A DNA stretch of 64,000 bases from Peptococcaceae bacterium UBA7702 (GTDB lineage: Bacteria > Bacillota > Dehalobacteriia > UBA7702): assembly GCA_002482535.1 (NCBI GenBank), contig DLGE01000001.1:248001-312000 (forward strand). Reading direction: 5' to 3'. The notes under the pieces were generated by a model, which saw only the letters and a program-made list of their open reading frames with translations, made no database searches and had not been told where the DNA came from. How positions within the stretch are numbered: position 1 is the stretch's first letter; each line of letters begins with the position of its first letter. A program made the position numbers and the translations under genes. Shown piece by piece: positions 16,048-25,188 of the stretch.

Positions 16048-17001
16048 ATGGACCCATTGAAATCCGGTGTGGAACAGGTACTTTATAAATGTATGGGGAT
16101 CAAGGAAGGAGAAGAGTTGCTCATCATCACCGATGACAAAACGTCTCAGTTAGGGGATCTCTTTTATGACGTGGCGCTAAGCGAGGGTCTCCAGGTAGAA
16201 TCCCTGCAATACCCCGCCTTGAGTATGGACGGCCAGGAACCTCCCACCGATGTGGCAGACGCGCTCCTCAACAGTGATGTGGCGATTCTGATTACCTCCA
16301 CTTCTCTGACCCATACGAGAGCCAGAAAAGCCGCCAGCGACAAAGGTGTGCGCATTGCCTCGCTTCCCGGATTTACCGAAGAGATGCTCAAAGCACCGAT
16401 GATGGTGGATTACGACGCCATGACGGCGTTAAGCCAAAAAATCGCGGCTTTGCTCACAAGGGCCCAAGAAGCCCGCATTACCACGAAGGCCGGTACCGAT
16501 CTGACCCTGTCTTTGGTGGGCAGAACCGGTGAGGACGACTGCGGCGTCTATAACACCCCCGGGGCCTTCGGAAATCTGCCTGCCGGTGAAGCCTATATCG
16601 CGCCGACGGAAGGTACCGCCAAGGGTACCATCGTTTACGATGCTTCCATGGGCGGTGTGGGACTGCTGAAAGAACCGATTCGCGTTACCGTGGAGAACGG
16701 TTACGCGGTGAATATCGAAGGTGGCGAAGATGCGGAAACCTTAAAAGCAATTTTAGCAAAAGCCGGTAAAAACAGCGGCAACATCGCGGAGCTGGGCATT
16801 GGCACCAACGCTGGCGCCCGGGTCACCGGCTCTGTGCTGGAGGATGAAAAAGTCCTGGGTACCGTTCATATCGCCTTAGGAGATAACGCCAATTTTGGCG
16901 GCAAGGTGGCTGCCGACTGCCATCTTGACGGCATTCTTTTGGCCCCCGATCTTTATCTCGACGCTGAAATGGTGATGAAAGGCGGCCGTTGGCTCGTCTA
17001 A
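16048..17001 (+). CDS. NicX/M29-like metalloprotein (putative aminopeptidase)
   Basis: 317 aa, starting 1 bp after the glnS stop. It resembles the group of Firmicute and archaeal proteins related to M29 aminopeptidases and the iron dioxygenase NicX. Conserved metal-ligand candidates are the Glu residues in LPAGEAYIAPTEGTAKG and the His in TVHIALGDN, near the C-terminus as in that family. Annotation as a leucyl aminopeptidase is common for such proteins but is rarely tested, and the dioxygenase branch cannot be excluded. Confidence 0.7.
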   Translation: MDPLKSGVEQVLYKCMGIKEGEELLIITDDKTSQLGDLFYDVALSEGLQVESLQYPALSMDGQEPPTDVADALLNSDVAILITSTSLTHTRARKAASDKGVRIASLPGFTEEMLKAPMMVDYDAMTALSQKIAALLTRAQEARITTKAGTDLTLSLVGRTGEDDCGVYNTPGAFGNLPAGEAYIAPTEGTAKGTIVYDASMGGVGLLKEPIRVTVENGYAVNIEGGEDAETLKAILAKAGKNSGNIAELGIGTNAGARVTGSVLEDEKVLGTVHIALGDNANFGGKVAADCHLDGILLAPDLYLDAEMVMKGGRWLV

Positions 17002-17062
17002 TAAGAATTTTGCATAAAATATGAATAATGCTAATAATGTTATGAAATAAAAGGAGGACGCT

Positions 17063-17554
17063 ATGGCCAAGGACAGTTCTTTCGATGTGGTTTCCGAAGT
17101 GAATATGCAGGAAGTGGTGAACGCCGTCAATCAGACAAAAAAGGAAATCAGCCAGCGCTACGATTTCAAAGGCAGTAAAACCACGGTGGATTTGGAAAGC
17201 GATACGATCAAGATTGTCACCGAAGACGATTTCCGCTTAAACAACGTCGCCGATATTTTAAAGACCCGCTTGATTACGAGGAAAGTGGCGATTCGCAACT
17301 TGCAGTACGGTAAGGTGGAAGACGCCGCCGGCGGCATGGTGCGGCAGATCGTCACGATCCGCCAGGGGCTCAGCGCGGAAATTGCCAAAGCCATCGTAAA
17401 GGATATCAAAAGCTCCAAACGGAAGGTGCAAGCATCGATTCAGGGTGACAGCGTACGGGTTTCCGGTAAGAATAAGGACGATCTCCAGGCGGTGATTGCC
17501 CTGCTAAAGGAGAATGATTACGATATCGAATTACAATTTTCGAATTATCGTTAA
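17063..17554 (+). CDS. yajQ: YajQ-family nucleotide-binding protein
   Basis: 163 aa, full length, with an AGGAGG site. The protein has the two tandem ferredoxin-like domains of the YajQ family (SFDVVSEVNMQEVVNA, QRYDFKGSK, and KDIKSSKRKVQASIQGDSVRVSGKNKDDLQ when read in parts). Family members bind nucleotides, and some bind cyclic-di-GMP and act as transcriptional cofactors. The role in Firmicutes is not established. No close functional link to its neighbours is visible. Confidence 0.93.
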   Translation: MAKDSSFDVVSEVNMQEVVNAVNQTKKEISQRYDFKGSKTTVDLESDTIKIVTEDDFRLNNVADILKTRLITRKVAIRNLQYGKVEDAAGGMVRQIVTIRQGLSAEIAKAIVKDIKSSKRKVQASIQGDSVRVSGKNKDDLQAVIALLKENDYDIELQFSNYR

Positions 17555-17562
17555 AATTTTAC

Positions 17563-17591
17563 TTGCATATATATAAATTATATTGTATAAT
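17563..17591 (+). promoter_or_regulatory. Promoter of the arginine operon with overlapping palindrome
   Basis: TTGCAT (17563-17568), 17 bp, TATAAT (17586-17591). The -10 lies inside the dyad ATTATA-TTG-TATAAT (17577-17591), an AT-rich inverted repeat of the general kind bound by ArgR. That makes it a candidate operator, but the match to a published ARG box is not strong. Confidence 0.65.
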
Positions 17592-17655
17592 AAGCCACAG
17601 TAAGCAGATAACCACCAATGAAAAAAGAAAATTGGATTGGGGAGGCATTGTTTTG

Positions 17656-18732
17656 GTGAATGTAACGGTTATCGGCGCGTCGGGCTATGCCGGCGCCGAG
17701 CTCATCAGGATTCTGACGAATCATAAAAAATGCAATATGGTGCATCTTGTGGCGAAAGACAGCGGAAACAGGACCTTGGGCCAGATCTATCCGGCCCTTG
17801 CCTATGCCGCGGGACTTAAAGATCAGATCGTCGAAGATGTCGGCGATCTTTTTTGTGATCAAGTTTTTCAGGAAGGCAAGGAGGGGTTCATCGACGATGC
17901 CGATCTTGTCTTTTTGGCCCTGCCTCACGGCGCTTCGGTACCTTTTGTCCGCCAAATCCTGGCCAAGGGGAAGAAAGCCATTGATCTCGGCGCCGATTTT
18001 CGTTTTCGCGATGTGGCCACCTATGAGCAATGGTACGTCAAACATGAATACCCGGAACTTTGCCGCGACACTGTTTACGGCATGGTGGAGCTCAATCGGG
18101 AGCGCATCAAAGGCCAGCAATTCATCGCCAATCCCGGCTGTTATGTCACCGGCGCGACGTTGGCTCTTTATCCTCTGATCAAAGAAGGTCTTCTCGATTT
18201 ACAGTCGATCATCATCGACAGTTGCAGCGGCGTCAGCGGCGCGGGCCGCGGTGCCAAAGAAGTCTCTCTTTTTGCGGAATGCAACGATAACATGAAGGCC
18301 TATGGGGTGACATCTCACCGTCACACCCCGGAAATTGAGCAGAATTTCAGCGAAGTCGCCGGGGAGGACGTGACCATCAATTTTACCCCTCATCTGGTCC
18401 CCATGGATCGGGGCATCCTTACCACGGCTTACGCCACCCTCAACGGGAAAGGCAGAGCCTGCGATCTTGAGGCTGTCTTTCAGCGATATTACGGCAATGA
18501 GTTTTTTGTGAGGCTGCTTGAAACAGGGAAAATGCCGGAAACCAAATGGACCCAGGGTACGAATTTCGTCTATCTCGGTTTTACCGTGGATCAACGGACC
18601 AATCGTGTCATCGTTTGTACGGCCCTGGATAATCTGGTGAAAGGCGCGGCCGGTCAGGCCGTCCAGAATATGAATTTGATCTGTGGGTTCGATGAAAGGG
18701 AAGGTCTTACCATGCTTCCCGTTTATCCGTAA
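17656..18732 (+). CDS. argC: N-acetyl-gamma-glutamyl-phosphate reductase
   Basis: 358 aa from GTG 17656 (TTG 17653 is also possible) behind GGGGAGG. It makes N-acetylglutamate semialdehyde in arginine synthesis. The NADP-binding motif IGASGYAGAELIR is at the N-terminus and the catalytic Cys is in NPGCYVTG; HRHTPEIEQ and FTPHLVPMDRG are typical. The 5' extension in the open frame before GTG 17656 contains the promoter and cannot be coding. It is first in argC-argJ-argB-argD-argG. Confidence 0.96.
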   Translation: MNVTVIGASGYAGAELIRILTNHKKCNMVHLVAKDSGNRTLGQIYPALAYAAGLKDQIVEDVGDLFCDQVFQEGKEGFIDDADLVFLALPHGASVPFVRQILAKGKKAIDLGADFRFRDVATYEQWYVKHEYPELCRDTVYGMVELNRERIKGQQFIANPGCYVTGATLALYPLIKEGLLDLQSIIIDSCSGVSGAGRGAKEVSLFAECNDNMKAYGVTSHRHTPEIEQNFSEVAGEDVTINFTPHLVPMDRGILTTAYATLNGKGRACDLEAVFQRYYGNEFFVRLLETGKMPETKWTQGTNFVYLGFTVDQRTNRVIVCTALDNLVKGAAGQAVQNMNLICGFDEREGLTMLPVYP

Positions 18733-18744
18733 AAAAGGAGATGT

Positions 18745-19968
18745 ATGATGGCAAAATTTGAAAACGCCGTGACCCTAACGCCGGGATTTAAAGCCGCCGG
18801 TGTCCATGTTGGGGTGAAAACAAGCAATAAAAATAAAAAAGATATCGCTTTGATTTATTCTGATACACCCTGTACCGTTGCGGGGGTGTTTACCACCAAT
18901 GCGGTGAAGGCGGCGCCGGTATGTTACGATATGGAAATCGTCCAAGGCGGCCATGCCCAGGCGGTGATCATCAATTCCGGTAATGCTAACGCCTGCACCG
19001 GACAGCAGGGGATGAAAGACGTAAAGACCATGGCGGAGGAAACGGGCAAGGTGTTGAACCTCCCCGCAAACCAGGTTCTGGTCTGTTCCACCGGCGTCAT
19101 CGGCCATCCGCTGCCCATGGAGAAAATTTCCGTGGGGATTCGTGAGGCCGCGGCGGCCTTGAGCGAAGAAGGTGGTCGGGCCGCTGCCGAAGCGATCCTC
19201 ACCACCGATGTTTGGCGGAAGGAAATGTCCAAAACCGTGGATCTTGACGGTCTTACCGTGACCATTGGCGGCATGGCCAAAGGCAGCGGCATGATCTGCC
19301 CCAAAATGGCGACGATGCTCAGCTTTATCACCACCGATGCGGCAATCCGGCCGGAGGTGCTGAAAAAGGCGCTGACGGAAGCTTCTACCCTGACCTTCAA
19401 TCAGATTTCCGTGGATGGCGACATGAGCACCAACGATACCGCTTTGATTTTGGCCAATGGCAAGGCCGGCAATGCTCCCATTGAATACGGCAGCAAAAAT
19501 TACGAAAAATTCCTCGCTGTTTTGAGAGACATCTGTCTTTACCTCGCCAAAAAAATCGCCCGGGACGGCGAAGGCGCCAACCACCTTTTTGAAGCCGAAG
19601 TCCTCCACGCCAAAAGCGAAGAGGACGCCTTAAAGGCGGCGAAGGCCATCGTTTCTTCCAATTTGGTGAAGACCGCCGTCTTCGGCAAGGACGCCAACTG
19701 GGGACGGATCATCTGCGCCGCCGGTTATTCCGGCGCCGACTTCGATCCCCAAAAAGTTGATATCCAATTATCCAGCTATACCGGCGAATTTTACGTTGCC
19801 AAAGACGGCTGCGGCATTCCCTTCGACGAGGGGTACGCTGAAAAAGTGCTGGCGGAGGAAAACGTCAAAACAATCGTCGATCTGAAAGCCGGCGACTACA
19901 GCGGCAAAGCCTGGGGCTGCGATTTGACCTATGATTATGTAAAAATTAACGCCGACTACCGCACCTGA
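18745..19968 (+). CDS. argJ: Bifunctional ornithine acetyltransferase / N-acetylglutamate synthase
   Basis: 407 aa with a GGAG site; ATG 18748 is an equal alternative. It recycles the acetyl group between N-acetylornithine and glutamate. The autoprocessing site is in KGSGMICPKMATML, where cleavage before Thr yields alpha and beta chains and exposes the nucleophile. The GDMSTNDT motif is also present. The cyclic pathway implied by ArgJ explains why no separate argE is needed. Whether it is bifunctional or only transfers acetyl from ornithine cannot be read from sequence. Confidence 0.96.
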   Translation: MMAKFENAVTLTPGFKAAGVHVGVKTSNKNKKDIALIYSDTPCTVAGVFTTNAVKAAPVCYDMEIVQGGHAQAVIINSGNANACTGQQGMKDVKTMAEETGKVLNLPANQVLVCSTGVIGHPLPMEKISVGIREAAAALSEEGGRAAAEAILTTDVWRKEMSKTVDLDGLTVTIGGMAKGSGMICPKMATMLSFITTDAAIRPEVLKKALTEASTLTFNQISVDGDMSTNDTALILANGKAGNAPIEYGSKNYEKFLAVLRDICLYLAKKIARDGEGANHLFEAEVLHAKSEEDALKAAKAIVSSNLVKTAVFGKDANWGRIICAAGYSGADFDPQKVDIQLSSYTGEFYVAKDGCGIPFDEGYAEKVLAEENVKTIVDLKAGDYSGKAWGCDLTYDYVKINADYRT

Positions 19969-19976
19969 GGTCCGCT

Positions 19977-20094
19977 AAAGGCTGATCGCCGCGGAAACCC
20001 TCGCCCCGGGCGCTCCATATACGTCTTGGTATGATTCCACGCCCGCAGCTCGGCTTTCCTTCTCATGCGAAAGGCTGATCGCTGCGGAAACCCT
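19977..20094. repeat. Direct 25-bp repeat in the argJ-argB gap
   Basis: Two copies, 19977-20001 and 20070-20094, differ at one base (AAAGGCTGATCGC then C or T, then GCGGAAACCCT). They lie 93 bp apart in the 159-bp gap, which has no gene. The end of the unit resembles the GCGGCGAACCCTT core of the intergenic repeats at 27.7 and 28.4 kb. Confidence 0.7.
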
Positions 20095-20127
20095 TAAATA
20101 CAGATAAATAAGGAAGAAGTTATTTTT

Positions 20128-21039
20128 ATGACGGAATTCGATACGAATAATTTACAGAAAGTTCAGGTCTTTATTGAGGCCCTGCCTTACGTGCAGAAAT
20201 TTCACGGCAAGACCATTGTCGTGAAATACGGCGGCAACGCCATGTTGAACGAGGAACTGAAAAACGCGGTCTTTGCCGATGTGATCTTAATGAATCTTAT
20301 CGGTATCCGCACGGTTCTCGTCCACGGCGGCGGCCCTGATATTGAGGATTACCTGCGCCGTCTCGATATCAAAAGCGACTTTCACAGCGGGCTGCGGATC
20401 ACCGACAACGCGGTGATGGAAACCGTCTCCATGGTGTTGGTGGGAAAGGTCAATCAAAATACGATCTCCGATATCAACCGTTTGGGCGGCAAAGCCGTGG
20501 GGCTTTCCGGCAAAGACGGCGCCATGCTGAAATGCGTGAAAAAATACGCCAAAATTAGCGCCGGCGACGAAGTCAAAAAAGTTGATATCGGCATGGTCGG
20601 CGAAGTGGAAAGCGTTGACTGCACCTTGATCAACAATCTTTTGGCTGAAAAATACATTCCGGTGATCGCTCCCATTGGCACCGATGAGAATGGCAGCACC
20701 TTTAATGTCAACGCCGACTCCGCCGCCGGTAAGATCGCCGCGGCCTTAGGCGCCATGAAATTGTTTCTCCTCACCGATGTAGAGGGCCTCTACCGCGATT
20801 TCAAGGATAAAAAATCCCTGATTTCCTCCATGACCATTGATGAGGTTCCTGCCCTGATTGAGACTGGGACCATTAAAAAGGGGATGCTTCCGAAACTGGA
20901 AAGCTGTGTCCACGCCATTGAGGGTGGTGTTGAAAACGTCCATATCATTGACGGCCGCCTTCCCCACAGTCTCCTGCTGGAGCTCTTTACCGACAGTGGG
21001 ATCGGCACCATGCTGACAAAAGGAGCAAAAGATGAGTGA
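20128..21039 (+). CDS. argB: Acetylglutamate kinase
   Basis: 303 aa with an AAGGAAG site. It phosphorylates N-acetylglutamate. The amino-acid kinase motifs KYGGNAM, VHGGGPDI and NVNADSAAGKIA are present. The N-terminal helix before KYGGNAM (about 25 residues) is the extension seen in hexameric, arginine-inhibited kinases, which fits a pathway with ArgJ where this step is the control point. The last 8 bp overlap argD. Confidence 0.97.
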   Translation: MTEFDTNNLQKVQVFIEALPYVQKFHGKTIVVKYGGNAMLNEELKNAVFADVILMNLIGIRTVLVHGGGPDIEDYLRRLDIKSDFHSGLRITDNAVMETVSMVLVGKVNQNTISDINRLGGKAVGLSGKDGAMLKCVKKYAKISAGDEVKKVDIGMVGEVESVDCTLINNLLAEKYIPVIAPIGTDENGSTFNVNADSAAGKIAAALGAMKLFLLTDVEGLYRDFKDKKSLISSMTIDEVPALIETGTIKKGMLPKLESCVHAIEGGVENVHIIDGRLPHSLLLELFTDSGIGTMLTKGAKDE

Positions 21040-22216
21040 TTTTGAAAAAGACAAAGGCCTGATTATGGATACCTACGCCCGTTTTCCTGTGATGTTTACC
21101 GAGGGAAAGGGAGTTTACGTCTATGATCGCGACGGCAAAGAATATCTGGACTGCGGATCCGGTATTTCTGTGAACAACCTTGGCCATTGCCACCCCGCCG
21201 TGGTGGCGGCCATCAAAAAGCAGGCGGAAACCCTGATTCACTGCTCCAACCTCTATTGGAGCGAGCCGCAGTTTGCCGTGGCCGCTTATCTCACCCAGTA
21301 CAGCGGCCTTGACCGGGTGTTCTTCTGCAACAGTGGCGCCGAAGCCAACGAGGGCGCCATCAAACTGGCACGGAAATACTTTTACGATCAGGGGAAAAGC
21401 GAAAAATACGAAATCATCACCATGGAAAAATCATTTCATGGACGCACTCTGGCGACCTTGACCGCTACGGGGCAGGAAAAGGTAAAGACCGGCTTCGCGC
21501 CGTTGCCGGAGGGTTTTCGCTACGCGCCCTTTAACGATCTGCCGGCCTTGGAGCAAGGGGTAACACCCCATACCTGCGGCGTGCTGCTGGAGACGGTTCA
21601 GGCCGAAGGCGGCGTCTACCCGGCGGCGGAAGACTACCTAAAACAGGTGGCAGCGTTTTGCCGGGAAAACGATTTGCTGCTGATCCTTGACGAGATCCAG
21701 TGCGGCATGGGCCGCTGCGGCACGATGTTTGCCTTTGAACAGTACGGTATAAAACCGGATATCGTCACCGTGGCCAAAGCTTTGGGCGGCGGTTTGCCCA
21801 TGGGCGCTGTGCTCGCCAAAGAAGAAATCGCCAAAAGCTTTGGACACGGTTCCCACGGCACGACCTTTGGGGCGAATCCCGTGGCGGCTGCCGCGGCCCA
21901 GGCGGTCTTTGCCACCATAGAAGAGGAAGACCTGCTTTCCCAGGTGAAAACCTTGGGGGCTTACTTTAAAGAGCGGTTAAAAGAGCTGCAAAGAGCGTTT
22001 CCCACCCTCATCACCGATGTCCGTGGCAAGGGATTGATTCTGGGTCTGGAAACCCCGAAGAACGCCGGGGCGGTGGTGAACCAATGCCTGAAAAACGGTG
22101 TGATCCTGCTTTTGGCCGGCCCTGATGTGGTGCGCTTTTTGCCTCCTTTCCTGATCACGGAAAACGAGGTGGATACGGTGATTGCCGCGGTAAGAGCGGC
22201 CTTGGAAAACCTTTGA
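21032..22216 (+). CDS. argD: Acetylornithine aminotransferase
   Basis: 394 aa, class III aminotransferase. It converts N-acetylglutamate semialdehyde to N-acetylornithine using pyridoxal phosphate. Visible family motifs are NSGAEANEGAIKLARK, the cofactor Asp in LDEIQCGMGR, and the Schiff-base Lys in VTVAKALGGG. The start overlaps argB by 8 bp and has AAAGGAG inside argB. Related ornithine or succinylornithine transaminases are less likely given the operon. Confidence 0.96.
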   Translation: MSDFEKDKGLIMDTYARFPVMFTEGKGVYVYDRDGKEYLDCGSGISVNNLGHCHPAVVAAIKKQAETLIHCSNLYWSEPQFAVAAYLTQYSGLDRVFFCNSGAEANEGAIKLARKYFYDQGKSEKYEIITMEKSFHGRTLATLTATGQEKVKTGFAPLPEGFRYAPFNDLPALEQGVTPHTCGVLLETVQAEGGVYPAAEDYLKQVAAFCRENDLLLILDEIQCGMGRCGTMFAFEQYGIKPDIVTVAKALGGGLPMGAVLAKEEIAKSFGHGSHGTTFGANPVAAAAAQAVFATIEEEDLLSQVKTLGAYFKERLKELQRAFPTLITDVRGKGLILGLETPKNAGAVVNQCLKNGVILLLAGPDVVRFLPPFLITENEVDTVIAAVRAALENL

Positions 22217-22262
22217 TTATTTTAATATAGAAATATTTTACCTTTTGAAGGAGGAAACGGAA

Positions 22263-23483
22263 ATGGCGGAAAAAGTTATATTGGCATACTCCGGCGGTTT
22301 GGATACCACCGCGATCATTCCCTGGTTGAAAGAAAATTACGGTTACGATGTTGTTTGTGCCTGCATTGATGTGGGGCAGGACAGTGAATTGGACGGTTTG
22401 ACGGAAAGAGCCAAACTCTCCGGGGCGGAAAAACTCTATATTTTAGATGTGGTTGACGAATTCGTCGATGAATATATCATGCCCTGTGTCCAGGCGAACG
22501 CAGTCTACGAAAACAAGTATCTCCTCGGCACTTCCATGGCGCGGCCCCTCATCGCAAAAAAACTGGTGGAAGTGGCCAGAAAAGAAAATGCCGTCGCCAT
22601 CTGTCACGGCGCCACCGGCAAGGGCAACGATCAAATTCGCTTTGAATTGGGCATCAAAGCCCTGGCTCCCGATCTGAAGATCATCGCCGCCTGGCGGGAC
22701 GACAAATGGATGATGGATTCCCGGGAAGCGGAAATCGAATATTGCAAAAAACACGGCATCGACCTGCCTTTTTCTGTAGACAGCAGCTACAGCCGGGACC
22801 GCAATCTCTGGCATATCAGCCATGAAGGGCTGGAATTGGAAGATCCCGCTGTGCCCCCGGATTACGATCATCTCCTCGTTTTAAGCGTGCCGCCGCAAAA
22901 AGCGCCGGACGAGGCGGAAGAGGTGACACTGTCCTTTGCAAAAGGCGTTCCCGTGGCCATCAACGGCAAAACGATGAAGGCCTCGGAGATCATCAAAGAA
23001 TTGAACAAACTCGGTGGCAAACACGCCATCGGTATCTGCGATATTGTGGAAAACCGGGTCGTCGGTATGAAATCCCGGGGCATCTACGAAACCCCCGGCG
23101 GCACCATCTTAATGGAGGCTCATATGCAGTTGGAAGAGCTGATCTTGGACCGGGCCACCATGAAGATGAAAAAGGATATCGCGAATCAACTGGCGGACGT
23201 GGTCTATGAAGGAACTTGGTTTACACCCTTAAGAGAAGCGCTCCAGGCCTTTGTGGAATCGACCCAGCGGTACGTCACCGGCGATGTGAAATTTTCGCTC
23301 TACAAAGGGAATATCATCAAAGCCGGCACCACTTCTCCCTATTCCCTCTACAATGCTTCTCTTGCCAGCTTTGAAACGGGGGATCTCTACGATCATAAAG
23401 ACGCTGAAGGGTTCATTACCTTGTTCGGCCTGCCTTTGAAAGTCCGCGCCTTAAAAATGCGGGAAGCGGAAAAGCAAGAGTAA
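22263..23483 (+). CDS. argG: Argininosuccinate synthase
   Basis: 406 aa from ATG 22263, preceded by AAGGAGG; the longer open frame from 22245 covers that site. It joins citrulline and aspartate with ATP. The N-type PP-loop AYSGGLDTT and the GATGKGNDQIRFE and SYSRDRNLWH segments are present. It is last in the operon. argF and argH, needed for a complete path from ornithine to arginine, are not here. Confidence 0.97.
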   Translation: MAEKVILAYSGGLDTTAIIPWLKENYGYDVVCACIDVGQDSELDGLTERAKLSGAEKLYILDVVDEFVDEYIMPCVQANAVYENKYLLGTSMARPLIAKKLVEVARKENAVAICHGATGKGNDQIRFELGIKALAPDLKIIAAWRDDKWMMDSREAEIEYCKKHGIDLPFSVDSSYSRDRNLWHISHEGLELEDPAVPPDYDHLLVLSVPPQKAPDEAEEVTLSFAKGVPVAINGKTMKASEIIKELNKLGGKHAIGICDIVENRVVGMKSRGIYETPGGTILMEAHMQLEELILDRATMKMKKDIANQLADVVYEGTWFTPLREALQAFVESTQRYVTGDVKFSLYKGNIIKAGTTSPYSLYNASLASFETGDLYDHKDAEGFITLFGLPLKVRALKMREAEKQE

Positions 23484-23505
23484 AAAACAGAAAAGAACAG
23501 AAATG

Positions 23506-23552
23506 ACGGGTGTCTTGAAAGCTGTAAAAGGCTGGAAAGACATCCGTTTTTT
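23506..23552 (+). terminator. Terminator of the arginine operon
   Basis: An 11-bp stem (23506-23516 with 23537-23547, one G-U pair) is followed by six T, 22 bp after the argG stop. Confidence 0.8.
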
Positions 23553-23616
23553 GCGGCAAAAAACCCTTTGTGATGAGAAAGGTTTTTGACGGTACTGTGT
23601 AAAAAACATGGAAAAG

Positions 23617-23645
23617 TTGACAGTGTACAGGTATTTTAATATAAT
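23617..23645 (+). promoter_or_regulatory. Consensus sigma-A promoter of the GH25-SLH gene
   Basis: TTGACA (23617-23622), exactly 17 bp, TATAAT (23640-23645), 78 bp before the start codon. Confidence 0.85.
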
Positions 23646-23722
23646 AAGGTAAGCCGCAAAGGGTCTTGGGTCTTGATGAGGAAATAGAGTCAGCGACCAT
23701 AAAACGGAAAGTGAGAAATAAA

Positions 23723-25105
23723 ATGAAACTGAAACTGCAACCACTATTATTCACCATATTATGGACGGTACTCCTGCTGTTTGGCGTTTCCGCCGCGGCC
23801 TTTGCCGGTCAAGAGAGGCAGGAGAATACGGCAGGGGCGGACTATAGCAAAATTTTGGCGGTCTCTGCCAATGGACTGACCTTTCATAGCAAATATACGA
23901 ATGCTACCTATAATATCCCCTCCAATGTGAAAGCCCTTGGCGTGGATGTTTCCTTTTGGCAGGGGTCCATTGACTGGCAGCAGGTGAAAGCCGACGGCAT
24001 TGATTTCGCCATGATCCGCGCTGCCGGCCGGGATTCCGCTACCGGCGTGATTACCACGGATTCCTGGTTTGAGCGGAATATCAAAGGTGCTCAGGCCGCC
24101 GGGCTCAAAGTCGGCGTCTATATCTTTTCCCAGGCGATCACCGTCCAAGAGGCGGAGGAAGAGGCCGATTATATGCTTCGTCTACTTGCTCCCTATGACC
24201 TCGATTTGCCTGTCGTGATCGATTATGAGTTCCGCAGCGGCCATACGGGCCGCCTGGCTGAGGCAAACCTTACAAAAACCATGGCGACCAATAATGTGCT
24301 GGCTTTTTGTAATTATGTAAGCAGTCGCGGCTATATCCCCATGCTCTACGCCAACACCGATATGCTCAACAACTATTTGAATAAGGATGATATTTTGGCC
24401 AATGTGGATCTTTGGTATGCCCGCTACGGTGATACGCCGTATATCACGGGGTTTGCCCTTTGGCAATACTCCAACAGCGGTAAGGTGAATGGGGTTTCCG
24501 GCAACGTCGACTGCAATTTTAGCTTTGTTGATCTTGATGAATTGGGCATCCCCTTTGATGACGTAACCCAGGGCAAATGGTATTTTGAGGCAGTGCTTTA
24601 CGCCTACCACAACGATCTTTTTGATGGCGTTTCCACTCACGCCTTCGCGCCGGATGCGGCCATGAACCGGGGGATGCTGGCTACCGTGCTCTACCGTCTC
24701 GAAGGTTCTCCGGCTGTCGGCGGTGAAACCGCCTTTACCGATGTAAAAGCTGGTTCCTGGTATGAAAAGGGTGTGCGCTGGGCGGAGCAGAACGGCATCG
24801 TCAACGGTGTGAGCGCGAATCTGTTCAGTCCCAATACAGATTTGACCAGAGAGCAGATCGCCGCGATGCTATACCGTTACAGCCAATACAAAGAATATGA
24901 CGTTAGAGACAGCGATTCTTTGGCGAAATATACCGATGGCAACAGCGTTTCCTCCTATGCTGTGACGGGAATGAAGTGGGCGGTAGGCAGCGGCTATCTC
25001 CGGGGTGTTACCGCACAGACCCTTTGTCCCAAGGAGAGCGCCAGCCGCGCCCAGGTGGCTACGATTTTGATGCGATTTTGTGAAGATCATACGGAAATCG
25101 AATAA
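23723..25105 (+). CDS. Secreted GH25 muramidase-like protein with SLH domains
   Basis: 460 aa from ATG 23723. Residues 1 to about 27 are a signal peptide ending in AAAFA. Residues about 70-265 are a glycoside hydrolase family 25 barrel: GVDVSFWQGSIDW, IRAAGRD, GVYIFSQA, the acidic VIDYEF and ALWQYSNSG. Such enzymes cut the N-acetylmuramyl bond in peptidoglycan. The C-terminal half holds three SLH repeats (FDDVTQGKWY, FTDVKAGSWYEKG, YTDGNSVSSYAV), which bind secondary cell-wall polymer and keep the protein on the surface. A role in wall turnover or growth is likely. The following gene is a paralogue without SLH repeats. Confidence 0.9.
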   Translation: MKLKLQPLLFTILWTVLLLFGVSAAAFAGQERQENTAGADYSKILAVSANGLTFHSKYTNATYNIPSNVKALGVDVSFWQGSIDWQQVKADGIDFAMIRAAGRDSATGVITTDSWFERNIKGAQAAGLKVGVYIFSQAITVQEAEEEADYMLRLLAPYDLDLPVVIDYEFRSGHTGRLAEANLTKTMATNNVLAFCNYVSSRGYIPMLYANTDMLNNYLNKDDILANVDLWYARYGDTPYITGFALWQYSNSGKVNGVSGNVDCNFSFVDLDELGIPFDDVTQGKWYFEAVLYAYHNDLFDGVSTHAFAPDAAMNRGMLATVLYRLEGSPAVGGETAFTDVKAGSWYEKGVRWAEQNGIVNGVSANLFSPNTDLTREQIAAMLYRYSQYKEYDVRDSDSLAKYTDGNSVSSYAVTGMKWAVGSGYLRGVTAQTLCPKESASRAQVATILMRFCEDHTEIE

Positions 25106-25121
25106 TCATTTTGTTGATAGA

Positions 25122-25150
25122 GAAAACGCCGGGATTGCCGGCGCTTTTCT
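25122..25150 (+). terminator. Intrinsic terminator after the GH25-SLH gene
   Basis: The inverted repeat CGCCGG / CCGGCG (25127-25132 with 25138-25143), extended by A/T pairs, is followed by CTTTTCTTT. Confidence 0.7.
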
Positions 25151-25188
25151 TTACGATAGGCAAGACCAACCTGTGATGAAAGGAAACG

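Noticed and set aside
17618..17659. Arginine attenuator leader peptide before argC
   Set aside because: The 13-codon frame has no Arg codon, no ribosome-binding site of its own and no terminator after it.
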